In this document: piece by piece, positions 36,129-46,423 of the stretch
Layout of the letters: the number at the start of each line of letters is the position of its first letter
Position numbering within the stretch: the first letter of the stretch is position 1
Source: Cupriavidus pauculus
GTDB taxonomy: Bacteria; Pseudomonadota; Gammaproteobacteria; Burkholderiales; Burkholderiaceae
Reading direction: 5' to 3'
Assembly (NCBI RefSeq): GCF_002858765.1
Contig: NZ_PJRP01000008.1
Location: 238,019-302,018, forward strand
DNA: 64,000 nucleotides
The notes under the pieces: model-generated
The model's input: only the letters and a program-made list of their open reading frames with translations
The model's database searches: none
What the model was told of the DNA's origin: nothing
Position numbers and translations under genes: made by a program

Positions 36129-37499
36129 TTACTGCAGCATGTAGGTTTCGTACTCGAGCCGGTCGAGCTTGCGATCCAGCAGGTACAGCGACAGCGCCAC
36201 GACGATCAGCAGCGACACCGCGAAGCCGTAGCCGTACCAGGCCGGGCCCAGCGACAGCGTCAGCCGCGTCAGCACGAAGTTCAGCACCACGAACGTGCCG
36301 GTCAGCATCAGCACCTCGCGGCGGCGGTCCAGGTAGAAATAGATGTTCAGCACGCCCAGCAGCACCACCTGCAGGCTGGCGCCGATCACGTCCACGTAGA
36401 GCAGCGGCAGGTACAGCTCGGAGATGCCCAGCAGCCGCAGCAGCCAGCCGCCCACCACGAACAGCAGCAGCGACGCGATGGCCTGCACCTTGACGATCTC
36501 GTACAGGCCCAGGCGGATGGTCTGCACCATCGTATTGCGCATGTCCTCGATGTGCTCCAGCGAACTGCCGCCGCGCACCGCGTTGTAGAACGCGTCGTAG
36601 TACTCCACGAAGTCGGTCTCGATACGCACCAGGAACACGGCCATGCCCGGAATGATGGCCAGGTAGGCCAGGAACACCGGGATGTCGTAGATGATCGACG
36701 CATGCAGCGGCCCGATCACGGGCTGGCCCGTGGACGGCGCGTACCAGAACATGAACTTGTCGATCCAGATGCCCAGGTTGTAGAGCAGGCCGATGGCGAT
36801 CAGGCTCGGGTAGGCAAAGCGCCGCTGGAAGACCTCGAACGAGATGAACCGGTGGCTCGTGTAGTTGCGGTAGATCAGCGTGATCATGCCCACCAGCAGG
36901 CACAGCTGGCCGAACACGAAGCCGCCCAGCAGCCCTTCCAGCCCGTGCGACCGCAGCGCCAGCGCCGCCAGCACCGTGATCGTGTAGCCGACGAAGAACG
37001 TCCAGACGATGGCCTTGTACTGCTTCATGCCCGACAGGAAGATGGCCGCGATCCAGATATTGCTCATGATCACGAAGCCCGCCATCATCTGCAGCCGGTA
37101 CAGCACCGACTGCTCCGGGAACGCCCAGACCGCGCACGCCAGGCCGATGCCGCCGGCCAGCACCGTGCAGAGCAGCGCCACGGCGTGATAGTTCGACAGC
37201 ACCAGGTCGGCGCGCTTTTCAAACAGGCGGTCTGACGTGAAGCGCGTGAACGACAGTTGCATCGGCCCGGTCAATATCAGGCTGCACGCTATCAGGTACG
37301 TCACCGACACCTGGAACTGCGTGATCAGGGCGCCAGGAATCACCCAGCCGATCGACAGCAGGCCGATCAGCAGGATGCCCAGGATCGACAGCACCCACGG
37401 CCCCGAGCTGATCACGCCCGCATAGGCGTAGGCGCTGAGCATGCCCGACAGGCTATCCCGCCGGAGCATCTTGCGAAGTTCAAATCCAATACCGGCCAT
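36129..37499 (-). CDS. pelG: Pel polysaccharide membrane protein PelG
   Basis: A 456-residue inner-membrane protein with about 12 helices, of the MATE/flippase-like PelG family. With PelD, PelE and PelF it forms the synthase complex that polymerises and moves Pel across the inner membrane. The N-terminus MAGIGFELRKML is diagnostic. The ATG at 37499 follows the pelF stop (37501) by one base, so translation is coupled; the longer frame from 37562 is inside pelF. Last gene of the pel operon. Confidence 0.93.
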   Translation of the reverse strand: MAGIGFELRKMLRRDSLSGMLSAYAYAGVISSGPWVLSILGILLIGLLSIGWVIPGALITQFQVSVTYLIACSLILTGPMQLSFTRFTSDRLFEKRADLVLSNYHAVALLCTVLAGGIGLACAVWAFPEQSVLYRLQMMAGFVIMSNIWIAAIFLSGMKQYKAIVWTFFVGYTITVLAALALRSHGLEGLLGGFVFGQLCLLVGMITLIYRNYTSHRFISFEVFQRRFAYPSLIAIGLLYNLGIWIDKFMFWYAPSTGQPVIGPLHASIIYDIPVFLAYLAIIPGMAVFLVRIETDFVEYYDAFYNAVRGGSSLEHIEDMRNTMVQTIRLGLYEIVKVQAIASLLLFVVGGWLLRLLGISELYLPLLYVDVIGASLQVVLLGVLNIYFYLDRRREVLMLTGTFVVLNFVLTRLTLSLGPAWYGYGFAVSLLIVVALSLYLLDRKLDRLEYETYMLQ

Positions 37500-37500
37500 C

Positions 37501-39102
37501 TCAGCGTCCTCCTGCCTGCGCGCCGTGGTGTACCGGGCACTTCGCGGGACTGGCGCCGCCATGCTCGCGGCGCGTGTTGTCCGGCATCGCCATCAGCCCG
37601 GTATAAAGCGTGCGATAGCTGCCCACCATCTGTTCCTGCGTGTAGTACTTTTCCACGCGCGCAATGCCCGAGGCCTGCGCCGCTTGCCAGCGATCCGGAT
37701 GCTGCAGCAGCCCAAGCGCCGCACCGGCCAGCGCGGCCGGATCGGCAATGCGCACCACGTCGCCCGCGGCGCCCAGTGCGGCATCGTCGCCGGGCAGGCC
37801 GAACACCAGTTCGCTGCACGACCCCACGTCGGTGGTCACGCACGGCACGCCGGCGGCAAACCCTTCGAGCACTACCAGCGGCAGCGCCTCGGAGATCGAA
37901 CTCAGCACCAGCACGCCCACCTTCGGCAGCAGGTCGTCGATCTTCTGGAAGCCCAGGAACTTGACCTTGTCGCCCAGGCCCAGGCTTTCGGCCAGGCTGC
38001 GGCATTCGCGCGCGTATTCGGCATCCTCGTCCTCGGGGCCGGCAATCCAGCCTTCGGCCTCGGGGTACTCGCGCACCACGGTCAGCATCGCGCGGATGAA
38101 CGTCTTGATGTCCTTGATCGGCACCACGCGGCCGATCAGGCACAGCACCGGCGGCACGCCCGGCGCGCGCTTCTCGCGCAGCGCGGACAGGCGCGGCAGG
38201 TTGATGCCGTTCGGGATATTGCGCGTGCGCTCGGCCACCGCGCCATCCAGCACCTGGCGGCGGCGGTTGCCCTCGTAGAGCGCCGTGATCTCGTCGCCGG
38301 CCTCGTAGCAGACACGCCCCAGCGTTTCAAAGAAGCGCACCCAGAGTTCGCGGAAATAGCTGATCTGGGAAATGTCGCGCTCGAAGATGTTGCGGTTGTC
38401 GCGAATCCACTGGCTCTGGAACAGGTCGATCTTGCGTTCCTTGGTGTAGATGCCGTGCTCGGACACCAGCAGCGGGCGGCCGTTACGGTGGCGCAGCATC
38501 GCACCCAGAAAGCCCGCGTAGCCCGTGGACACCGTGTGGTAGACCTTGGCCGGGATCAGGCCGTCGGCAATCCGCACCAGCTGCCACAGCGGCTTGTGCA
38601 TGATGCGGATCGTCCAGAAGTAGTCCGTGAACGACGGATCCGTACAGAACTGGCGGTACTGGCTCGTGATCGTGTCCCAGGCCCGCTTGCTGTACAGGAA
38701 CGCGTCCTCGGACAACGCCCCGCCCTCGCGCAGCTGGGGCATCAGCTCGCGGATCAGTTCGCCAGCCTCGGCCTCCTTGCCCGGCTCGCGCAGCAGTTCG
38801 TGCAGCTTGTCCGACTTGTCGAACGCGCGTGCGTCGCCCGGCGTGCCATGCACCAGCGGCGGCGGCGGAAAGTCGTACAGGAAATGGGTCTCCAGATGCA
38901 CGACGTTCTCGGGCAGCTGGTAGGCCATGTCGCCATAGTCCTCGCGGCGGCTGCCGATGAAGACGATGCCGAAACGGATATCGGGGAAGGCGCGGATCAT
39001 CTGGTTGACCCAGCTCGACACGCCACCGCTTACATAGGGGAACGTGCCTTCGAGCAGCAGCATGACGTCCGCGGACGTTCCCTTGACCAGAATTTCGCTC
39101 AT
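37501..39102 (-). CDS. pelF: Pel glycosyltransferase PelF
   Basis: A 533-residue cytoplasmic GT4-type glycosyltransferase that uses UDP-sugar to build the Pel chain. It shows LLLEGTFPYVSGGVSSWV near the N-terminus, the acceptor-side SEHGIYTKERKI block, and the donor-site LIGRVVPIKDIKTFI and SSISEALPLVVLEGFAAGVP with the family's paired Glu. The ATG at 39102 overlaps the pelE stop by four bases (ATGA); a longer open frame to 39945 is antisense noise over pelE. The C-terminus is a short disordered tail. Confidence 0.95.
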   Translation of the reverse strand: MSEILVKGTSADVMLLLEGTFPYVSGGVSSWVNQMIRAFPDIRFGIVFIGSRREDYGDMAYQLPENVVHLETHFLYDFPPPPLVHGTPGDARAFDKSDKLHELLREPGKEAEAGELIRELMPQLREGGALSEDAFLYSKRAWDTITSQYRQFCTDPSFTDYFWTIRIMHKPLWQLVRIADGLIPAKVYHTVSTGYAGFLGAMLRHRNGRPLLVSEHGIYTKERKIDLFQSQWIRDNRNIFERDISQISYFRELWVRFFETLGRVCYEAGDEITALYEGNRRRQVLDGAVAERTRNIPNGINLPRLSALREKRAPGVPPVLCLIGRVVPIKDIKTFIRAMLTVVREYPEAEGWIAGPEDEDAEYARECRSLAESLGLGDKVKFLGFQKIDDLLPKVGVLVLSSISEALPLVVLEGFAAGVPCVTTDVGSCSELVFGLPGDDAALGAAGDVVRIADPAALAGAALGLLQHPDRWQAAQASGIARVEKYYTQEQMVGSYRTLYTGLMAMPDNTRREHGGASPAKCPVHHGAQAGGR

Positions 39103-40085
39103 GATTGCCAGTACCGCAGCAGGGGCCGCACCAGCGGGAGCGGCGAAGGACTGTCGAAAGCCGCCATCAGGCGGCGCACCGCGGCATAGTCGCGTTCCAG
39201 GTAGGCGGCTTCGGCCAGCAGCGGCAGCACGCGCTCGCGTGCAAAGCCCAGGGCCTCGGCCCGCGCCAGGAACTCGCGCGCCTCGCCGGGCGCGTTGCGC
39301 GCCAGCGCCAGCCGGCCACGCATGTACCACAGCGCCGCATCGTTGCCGTCGATCTCCAGCGCCGCGCTGGCGTATCGTTCCACCTGGCTGGCCGTGTAGC
39401 GATACACGTCGCCCTGCACCAGGTTCTGGTAGATCAGTTCCCAGTACAGGTCGGCCAGCCGCTTGTTGATTTCCAGGCGTGCCTGCGGCGAATCTGCGCT
39501 CTCCAGCCGCGGCAGTTCGGCCAGGATCTTCTGCGTCAACTGCTTTTCTGCACCGTCCAGCATGCCGTAGGCCAGCAGGCGGATGTCGTCGGTGCTGTCG
39601 GCCAGCAGTTCGCGCAGCACAGGACTGGCCGTGCGCGTGGGCATCGATTGCATCGCCACCAGCGCCGTCATGCGTTCCGGCAACGGCGCGCGCGTGTTGC
39701 CAAGCTGCGCGCGCAGCCGCGCACCGCCGCCATGCGTCACGCGCTGGATCAGGTGCGTGACGAACTCGGGCAGCGCCACCGACGCAATGCCCGCGCTGTC
39801 GCTGCGCGTGCGGAACAGCTTCGAGAACAGCAGGCTGCCCGCGCAGACCAGCGTCCCGCCCAGCGGCACGAAGAAGCAGAACGCGGCCATATAGGTGTAG
39901 CTCCAGCCGAACGGCGTGCGGAAGCGGCGCGGCAGCAGGCGCCACACCGCCAGGCCCAGCAGCCCTGCGGCAATGGCCTGCAGCCCCAGGAACGACAGCA
40001 GCAGCGGCAGCCCGGTGCCGCCATGGAACAGCAGGTACAGGGCAGCGATCTGCGCGGCGGTGCCACCGATGGTGAGCTTGCCCAT
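39099..40085 (-). CDS. pelE: Pel synthase subunit PelE
   Basis: A 328-residue inner-membrane protein. Two hydrophobic segments (about residues 8-50, and about 68-90) anchor it; the rest is a cytoplasmic helical, TPR-like domain (LARNAPGEAREFLARAEALG, then AEAAYLERDYAAVRRLMAAFD). PelE holds the PelD-PelF-PelG complex together. It begins three bases after the pelD stop and ends in an ATGA overlap with pelF. Confidence 0.88.
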   Translation of the reverse strand: MGKLTIGGTAAQIAALYLLFHGGTGLPLLLSFLGLQAIAAGLLGLAVWRLLPRRFRTPFGWSYTYMAAFCFFVPLGGTLVCAGSLLFSKLFRTRSDSAGIASVALPEFVTHLIQRVTHGGGARLRAQLGNTRAPLPERMTALVAMQSMPTRTASPVLRELLADSTDDIRLLAYGMLDGAEKQLTQKILAELPRLESADSPQARLEINKRLADLYWELIYQNLVQGDVYRYTASQVERYASAALEIDGNDAALWYMRGRLALARNAPGEAREFLARAEALGFARERVLPLLAEAAYLERDYAAVRRLMAAFDSPSPLPLVRPLLRYWQS

Positions 40086-40088
40086 GCG

Positions 40089-41591
40089 TCAGCCCGCCTG
40101 CGTCTGTCCGGCGGACGGGGCGGCGCCCGTTCCCGGTGTGGCATCGGCGCCAACCGCCGGCGTGGCGTTGCCGTCCTTGCCGTCCTGGCCATCCAGATGG
40201 CAGCGGTGCAGCAGGCGCACCAGCGCTTCCTCGGCGCCGGCCGCCGGCACCGGCAGCGTATACACGCCGATGTGTGCGCTGGCGAAATCGGTGCCGAACT
40301 GCGCACGCAGCATGTCTTCGATGCGCACCAGATAGGCCGACACCGCCTGGCTGTCCGACAGCGGCATCAGCGTCAGCATGGCACGCTGATGCGCGCCCCG
40401 CGCCGGCCAGGCCACGTCCAGCGCCCGGCGGCTGCGCACCACCTGCTCGAACAGCGCGTCGCGCGCTTCGTCCAGGTCGAACACCAGCGCCACCACCGAA
40501 CTCTGGATGCCGGTTTCGCGGTGCAGGCGCGACAGGCGCGCGTAGTCCAGCGCAAACGCGTACGGAATGGCCGGGGCCAGTTCCTGGATGCCGTGCGTGG
40601 CCTGGGCGTGCTCGACGCCGTCCGCGTAGTAGCCCATCAGCACCATCAGGAGCTGCAGGTTTTCATAGGTCAGCGACAGGAACGGCATGCGCTCCACGAC
40701 CAGCACGCCGATCAGGCGGTCGGAACCGGCCAGCACCGGCGCCACGGCCACGTAGCGGGTCTCGGCGTCCTGCTGCAGGCCCGTGGTACGCAGATGCGCC
40801 AGTTCGCGTGTCTCCAGGCAATGGCGTACGAGCGGATCGTTCACGTCCAGCGTGAAGCCAGGACCCACGGCGGCAACGGCGTCGGGCAGGATCTTCTCGC
40901 CCGTGCATGCGAACAGCGCGGCGCCTTCCAGCTGGCAGGCCTGCGCCACCACCTGCAGCATCGGCTGGGCGCCGGCCAGGCGCTCGGCGTGGGCACCGCG
41001 TGCGGCGTCCTGCATGGCCACGGCGCGCAGCTGCGACAGCGTGTCGCGCAGCGTGGTCGGGCGGGCCAGCAGGTCGTTTTCCAGCCGGGCGTGCGAGATG
41101 CGCAGCAGGTAGTGGTTCTTGGTCAGCGCGGAAAGGCGCTCGTCCAGGTAGCGGTTCACGGCACGCGCACGTGCCAGACGCGTGTTCCACACGTCGCCAA
41201 ACTGTCCGGCGACCAGCACCAGCAGCAAGCCGCCCAGGAAGAACATGCGCGGAAACGCCTCGCCATGACTGCCCAGGACGTCAAAGAAAAACCATCCACC
41301 CAGCAGCATCAGCACCGCGCCCACGCCCACCAGCGTGCCGTAGCGCAACGCCAGGATGACAGGCAGCAGCCATGCCCACGGAAAGCCCAGACCCAGCAGC
41401 AGCGGGTTTTGCGGCAGGATCGCCCAGGTGATGGCCATGGCCACCGCCATCACGACGATCATCTCCAGCACGGCCGCCGCCCCGCCTCCCGAGGGCGCCA
41501 GCCAGCGCGCATAGCGCCCGCCCAGGCCGATGCCCTGGCCTTGGCGAGTTGCCTGGCGCGTTTTTTCCGCGGTGTTAGCCACGCTTGTCAC
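40089..41591 (-). CDS. pelD: c-di-GMP receptor of the Pel synthase, PelD
   Basis: About 500 residues. Four membrane helices (about 40-135) lead to a GAF domain and a degenerate GGDEF domain that binds but does not make c-di-GMP. The inhibitory-site motif RxxD is present as RALD, and a second Arg follows 34 residues later (AYLVR), nearly the spacing of the Pseudomonas aeruginosa residues R367, D370 and R402. So post-translational activation of Pel by c-di-GMP is likely kept. Start uncertain: GTG at 41591, another GTG at 41582, or a TTG at 41609; AAGGA lies just upstream of the GTGs. The last 30 residues are Gly/Ala/Thr-rich and probably disordered. Confidence 0.92.
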   Translation of the reverse strand: MTSVANTAEKTRQATRQGQGIGLGGRYARWLAPSGGGAAAVLEMIVVMAVAMAITWAILPQNPLLLGLGFPWAWLLPVILALRYGTLVGVGAVLMLLGGWFFFDVLGSHGEAFPRMFFLGGLLLVLVAGQFGDVWNTRLARARAVNRYLDERLSALTKNHYLLRISHARLENDLLARPTTLRDTLSQLRAVAMQDAARGAHAERLAGAQPMLQVVAQACQLEGAALFACTGEKILPDAVAAVGPGFTLDVNDPLVRHCLETRELAHLRTTGLQQDAETRYVAVAPVLAGSDRLIGVLVVERMPFLSLTYENLQLLMVLMGYYADGVEHAQATHGIQELAPAIPYAFALDYARLSRLHRETGIQSSVVALVFDLDEARDALFEQVVRSRRALDVAWPARGAHQRAMLTLMPLSDSQAVSAYLVRIEDMLRAQFGTDFASAHIGVYTLPVPAAGAEEALVRLLHRCHLDGQDGKDGNATPAVGADATPGTGAAPSAGQTQAG

Positions 41592-41621
41592 CCGTCCTTT
41601 CCGGATCAATCTTTACGAATC

Positions 41622-42170
41622 TCAACCTTGCATCAGCGGCGCCAGCAGGCGGCGCAGCAGCTTCTGGGCCACGCCCGACAGCGACTCGCGGCTCCAGCCG
41701 GCGTTACTGCCCGTGGCAGACCACACCACCTGGCCAGTCGACACTTCGATCAGTTGCAGCGAGATGCCCACAGCCGGTTCGCCATCGACACCCACCTTGT
41801 AGCGCCATTCCTGCACGGCACCCGTCAGCGCATAGCGCGCCCGTTCGCTGCGCGCCCAGTCCAGCGCCTTGTTCACCGACTCGCGCTCGGCCGGCTCGAA
41901 CAGCGTCTCGGGGTTCAGCGCCGCCGGATAACGCTTCAGGTTGGCCACGCCACCGGTCTTCAGCAGCGCTTCCGCGATGGCCTCAGCGCGCAGGCCGGCC
42001 TGCGGCGTCTCGGTGTAGTTCACGATCGGCAGCACTGCCACGGTGTCGCCCGCGGCCATCTGCGGCGCACGGCCCACGTCAGTCACGGCGCAGCCGGCCA
42101 GCCACAGCGCTGCGCCGATTGCGGCACCCCATGCCATCAGGCGGCCCATGCGGGTATTGGTCTTGTTCAT
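41622..42170 (-). CDS. pelC: Outer-membrane lipoprotein PelC
   Basis: A 182-residue lipoprotein with a lipobox LAGC (Cys at about residue 27). PelC forms a 12-mer funnel on the periplasmic face of the outer membrane that guides the cationic Pel chain to PelB. The TolB-like domain is seen from VAVLPIVNYTETPQAG to the end. ATG at 42170; 42 bases separate it from pelB upstream. Confidence 0.92.
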   Translation of the reverse strand: MNKTNTRMGRLMAWGAAIGAALWLAGCAVTDVGRAPQMAAGDTVAVLPIVNYTETPQAGLRAEAIAEALLKTGGVANLKRYPAALNPETLFEPAERESVNKALDWARSERARYALTGAVQEWRYKVGVDGEPAVGISLQLIEVSTGQVVWSATGSNAGWSRESLSGVAQKLLRRLLAPLMQG

Positions 42171-42211
42171 CTTCGATCCCCTCGTTACCTTGAAATCCAG
42201 TCAGTCGTTTA

Positions 42212-45200
42212 TTAATAGAGCCAGCGATAACGCAGGCCAACTTCGGTCAGCGGCGTACCGTTGGTGCGGGACGCGGTGTCATGCGAAACATACAGCGACA
42301 GGTGATCGTTACCGAACACCGATCCGGCGATCCCGGCCTGGCCATGGAAGTTGTGGCCGGCACGCGAGTCGTACAGCGCACCAACTTCCAGGAACGGCCG
42401 CCATTTGCGCGTGTAGTCGTTGATCAGGTCGGTGCCGAAACCGAACAGCACACCGGCCTGCGTGAAGCTCTGCGGCATGTAGAACGTCGGGTTGGCCTCA
42501 TCATCGTCGGCTGGCAGCAGCCGCTGCATCGTGGGCGACAGCGTGCCGCCGTTGGCGCTGTAGATGCCGCGCGTGCCGACGATGCGCACCGTGTAGTCCG
42601 GATACTGCGTGCGGATGCGGTAGCCGGCCTCCACGTCGTAGACCATGCCATGGCCCAGCGCGGTGCGGTCCTGGCCGTAGAAGTGGTTGTACTGCACGCG
42701 GCCGCTGATGAATTCACGCAAACCCAGGCGCCACGTGGCACCGAATTCGACCACGTCCTTCATGCCGCCCACGCGCAGCTGCGACGACTCGTCGGCCTGC
42801 TGGTTGTAGCCCACCGTGCCGGTGTACGACACGCGGTTTTCCAGGTTCCAGTTGCCGGTCAGGCGTGCCGTGGTGACGGTCTGCAGGCCGTCGCGGCGCC
42901 CCACGCCCAGCAGCCAGTTCTTCTGGGTGTCGCGGTACGTCAGCGCCAGTTCGGCCCGGCGGTCGGACGCGGGGACGTTGTCCAGCTGCGTGCGGTCGGT
43001 GGTGCGCTGGTCGCGGAACACGCCGCGCAGGTTCACGGCGTAGCCGTCCCACAGGCGCGCGCCGCCGGCCAGACTGTACTCGTAATACTCCAGCGGCTTC
43101 TGGTGCGCGAACGTCACGCGCGGCTCGATCGCCTGCGCGTTGAACAGCAGCGCATCCTCCAGCGTCTGCTGCAGCACGTCGTCCGTGCGGGCCAGGTCCT
43201 GTGTCTCGAACGCCTGCGTCTGCGCGGCAGACAGGCGATCGAGCTGACGGTTGGCCTCGATCTGGCTGGCCACCGGCACGCGACCGGCCTGGCGTTCCAT
43301 GATCCGGTCCAACTGGTTCAGGTCGTTGTTGTCCAGTGCAATCGACACCTCGGCATACGCCGGACGCTGCAGCGTGCGCGCATACTGGCGCGCCAGCCAT
43401 GCACGGGCCAGTTCGTTCGATTCCGAGGACATCGCCCACGCCAGCGCCACCTCGCGGCTGGCCGCCGAAATCTGGCTTTGCCGCCGCCGTTCGCGCTCGG
43501 TCAGCGTTGCGGGCGGCGCCACTTCCAGCGGCGGCAGGCCCGGCACGTTCCCCAGTTGTGACGGCGAATTCGGATCTCCGGGCATCGTGCGGCGCGCGGA
43601 CACTTCGGCGCGGTCGCGCCGCAGCATCTCGATCACCATGCTGCGCGAAACGTCGCCCGACGCGAAGATCTGGCCCAGCGCCACCTCCTGGCGGCGCAGG
43701 TCGGCGCGGGCCGGGCCGCCCTGGTTGTCCTCCTCCTCGCCGTCGGCCTGGTCGTCCTCGTCGGCATTGCGCTGCGACGCGTCGGCGCCCATCAGGCCAC
43801 GGGTCGACCACTGGTGATGCAGGTCCACCCATGCCTGCCTGCGGATTCGCCACGCCAGCGACGTCTGGCCAATGGCCTCGTGGGCGTCGGCAATCAGCCC
43901 CAGCCACAGCGGGTCGGCACTCTTGCCTTCCTGGATCTTGCGCAGGTAGTGCAGCGCGGTGCGGCCGTCCTGGAAGCGCATGGCGCCGGCGGCATAGGCG
44001 CCCCAGAGGCTGGGGTCGTCCTCGGCCTCGGGCTTCAGGCGCTGCATCACGGCACGCACTTCGCTGTCGGTGCCCATGTCCACCAGCGCCCACAGCAGCG
44101 CGGCATAGGTCTCGCTGTCGGCGTCGGCCTGGCTGACCGCATGGCGCAGGTCGGCCAGCGAACGATCACGGTCGCCGGTCAGACGCCAGTATTCGGCGCG
44201 GCGCATCAGGAACGCCGCCGAGCTTTCGGCCTCGCGCTTCTGCGCGGGCGTCAGGCCGGCCAGCAGGCGGTCGATCCGCACGTACGCATGGGCACGCGTG
44301 TAGTAGTACACCGCCAGTTGCAGCTGCTCCAGCTTGCCGTTCTTGCGCCAGCCGGCCTCGGCGATGCGGCCCGCGTCGATGGGTGCACGGTCGTAGTACT
44401 GGATCAGGTTCGAGAAATCGGCTTCCTCGGTATCGCGCACCTCTTCCAGGCAGTCGTTGCGTGCCGGGCCCTCGGGCATCTTCATGCAGTGGTCGTCATG
44501 GGTTTCGGCCATGGCGATCATCATCTGGCGATAGCTGTCCTTGAGCAGGTCGTCGCGCTGCGTCAGGCGCGCCAGTTCCGTGAACGTGCGCCAGTACAGC
44601 AGGTCCTGCGGGCCGGCATTGCGGCGCGCCGGCAGCATGGCATCCATGGCCGGCTGCAGCTTGCCCTTCACGTAGAGCAGATTGGCGCGCTTGAGCGCGT
44701 ACAACGGACGGGCGCCATAGCGCTTTTCCAGCTGCCCGTAGAGCGCGTAGGCGCGGTCGTCCTTGCCGGCGCGTTCGGCCAGTTCGGCATTGCGCTCCAT
44801 GGCCTGACGGCCGTTCGGCCCGTCGGCCAGCGTATCGAGGAAGGCCATGCCTGCCTCGGGCTCGCCCAGCCGCTCGTAGGCCGCCACCACCTCGTCGATG
44901 GTCTTCAGGTTGCCGCCGGCGGCGCGATGGCGCAGTGCGGCAAGATAGGCACGGTCGTCGTTCAGGCCCGGCGCCAGGCGCATCACGTTGTTCCAGGCGC
45001 GTTCGTCGTTGGTGGCCTGCGCGTATTCGAGCCAGCTCTGCAACGCCACCAGCGGCTGGTGGTTCCATTCGGCCACCTGCGCCAGGCGCTCGCGCCAGAC
45101 GGGCTCGCCCGGCAACTTGCGCACGGCTGTCTGCGCCACGTTCTGGGCCTGGTCGAGCTTGCCGGCGGCCAGAAACACGCGGTAGGCCAGGTCGTAGTCG

Positions 45201-46423
45201 TCCGCATTGAACGGCTTGCCCGCAGCCACTGCGGCGGCCACCTCGGACTTGGCAGCGTCCTGCGCCTGCGCCTGGGTCGGGTTGCCGGGGCCCGGCGAGG
45301 CTACGGTCGGCGTGACCGGGGTCGCAGCCTGCGCCACCTCGGCGTGCACGCGGCGCACGCCGAAGTCGCCCATCCGTCCGCGCAGCGCACCACCACGCGG
45401 GCCGTCCAGGTACACATAGTTCCGGGCCAGCCAGGGTTCGGTATCGGAGACGCGCCGGACCACCGCGCGTTGTTCCGTGCGGGCCTGGTCGCGGCGCAAT
45501 TCCTGCAGCGCGATCTGTGCCGCGCCGGACGGCCTGGCGGCCGACAGCTTCAGCAGGCGCTCCACGTAGCGCGCGGCCACGTCGGGCTTGTTGGCGGCCA
45601 GTGCCAGCTTCGTCAGGTAGCGCAGCACATCCGGGTCGTCCAGCAGCTTGCCACCACGGCGCTCGGCTTCCACCAGCGCCTCGTCGAGCAGGTTGCCCGA
45701 CTGCAGCGTCTGCAGCGCCTGCAGGAACAGCGTGCGCTGCTCGTACGGATTCTTCGCGCGCGCCTGGGCCTCGAACAGCGCCTGCGCGGAGTCGCGATAG
45801 TTGCCGCCGGCCAGCGCGATATTGGCCAGTTGCCGGTTATAGAAGTCAGCGTTGGCGGCGTCGCGCTTTGCCAGCGCGCCATACAGCACGTTGGCCGCGT
45901 CGGCGTCTCCGATCTGGCGCGACTGCGTGGCCAGCGTCTGCAGGTCCGCCAGCGACCAGCGGCGCATGGCATCGGGCGCCACGGCCTGCTTGAGCAGGTC
46001 CTTCATCAGCACCAGGCGCTCGGCGCGCTCGGGGGTATCGGGCTGCTCGGCATAGGCGCGTTGCTGCGTGATGCCGATACGCGTGCGCAGGATCTGGCCG
46101 GTCAGGTCCTGGCCCTGCACTGCCATCATGCGCTCGAGCATCTTCTCGGCGTCGTCCAGGCGACCGCTGCGCGCGTACTGTTCGGCCAGCACGCTCATGA
46201 AGCTCGTGTCGTCGGGCGATACCCGCGACCACGCTTCCAGGTAGGCCACCGTCAGGCCGTCCACGGTGCGACCCTGGCCAAGCAGGCGCTCGCGCAGCGT
46301 TTCACGCGGGAACATCAGGGCCAGGCCCACCCCGACCATGGCGGTAAAGGTCAGAACCAGGGCCGGCGGCAGGAGCCGCTCGCGCTCAGGCGCCGCAGCG
46401 GACTTCGACTTGTTGCTGGACAT
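42212..46423 (-). CDS. pelB: Pel outer-membrane porin and TPR scaffold PelB
   Basis: A very large protein of about 1403 residues, longer than the 1193 of Pseudomonas aeruginosa. One inner-membrane helix (about 20-40) is followed by many TPR repeats up to about residue 1000 and a C-terminal outer-membrane beta barrel of about 300 residues that ends with an aromatic residue (RYRWLY). The TPR part holds PelA; the barrel exports Pel. A Gln/Asp/Glu-rich insert (DEDDQADGEEEDNQGG) interrupts the TPR region. The ATG at 46423 (or 46435) overlaps the pelA end by about 38-50 bases. Confidence 0.92.
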   Translation of the reverse strand: MSSNKSKSAAAPERERLLPPALVLTFTAMVGVGLALMFPRETLRERLLGQGRTVDGLTVAYLEAWSRVSPDDTSFMSVLAEQYARSGRLDDAEKMLERMMAVQGQDLTGQILRTRIGITQQRAYAEQPDTPERAERLVLMKDLLKQAVAPDAMRRWSLADLQTLATQSRQIGDADAANVLYGALAKRDAANADFYNRQLANIALAGGNYRDSAQALFEAQARAKNPYEQRTLFLQALQTLQSGNLLDEALVEAERRGGKLLDDPDVLRYLTKLALAANKPDVAARYVERLLKLSAARPSGAAQIALQELRRDQARTEQRAVVRRVSDTEPWLARNYVYLDGPRGGALRGRMGDFGVRRVHAEVAQAATPVTPTVASPGPGNPTQAQAQDAAKSEVAAAVAAGKPFNADDYDLAYRVFLAAGKLDQAQNVAQTAVRKLPGEPVWRERLAQVAEWNHQPLVALQSWLEYAQATNDERAWNNVMRLAPGLNDDRAYLAALRHRAAGGNLKTIDEVVAAYERLGEPEAGMAFLDTLADGPNGRQAMERNAELAERAGKDDRAYALYGQLEKRYGARPLYALKRANLLYVKGKLQPAMDAMLPARRNAGPQDLLYWRTFTELARLTQRDDLLKDSYRQMMIAMAETHDDHCMKMPEGPARNDCLEEVRDTEEADFSNLIQYYDRAPIDAGRIAEAGWRKNGKLEQLQLAVYYYTRAHAYVRIDRLLAGLTPAQKREAESSAAFLMRRAEYWRLTGDRDRSLADLRHAVSQADADSETYAALLWALVDMGTDSEVRAVMQRLKPEAEDDPSLWGAYAAGAMRFQDGRTALHYLRKIQEGKSADPLWLGLIADAHEAIGQTSLAWRIRRQAWVDLHHQWSTRGLMGADASQRNADEDDQADGEEEDNQGGPARADLRRQEVALGQIFASGDVSRSMVIEMLRRDRAEVSARRTMPGDPNSPSQLGNVPGLPPLEVAPPATLTERERRRQSQISAASREVALAWAMSSESNELARAWLARQYARTLQRPAYAEVSIALDNNDLNQLDRIMERQAGRVPVASQIEANRQLDRLSAAQTQAFETQDLARTDDVLQQTLEDALLFNAQAIEPRVTFAHQKPLEYYEYSLAGGARLWDGYAVNLRGVFRDQRTTDRTQLDNVPASDRRAELALTYRDTQKNWLLGVGRRDGLQTVTTARLTGNWNLENRVSYTGTVGYNQQADESSQLRVGGMKDVVEFGATWRLGLREFISGRVQYNHFYGQDRTALGHGMVYDVEAGYRIRTQYPDYTVRIVGTRGIYSANGGTLSPTMQRLLPADDDEANPTFYMPQSFTQAGVLFGFGTDLINDYTRKWRPFLEVGALYDSRAGHNFHGQAGIAGSVFGNDHLSLYVSHDTASRTNGTPLTEVGLRYRWLY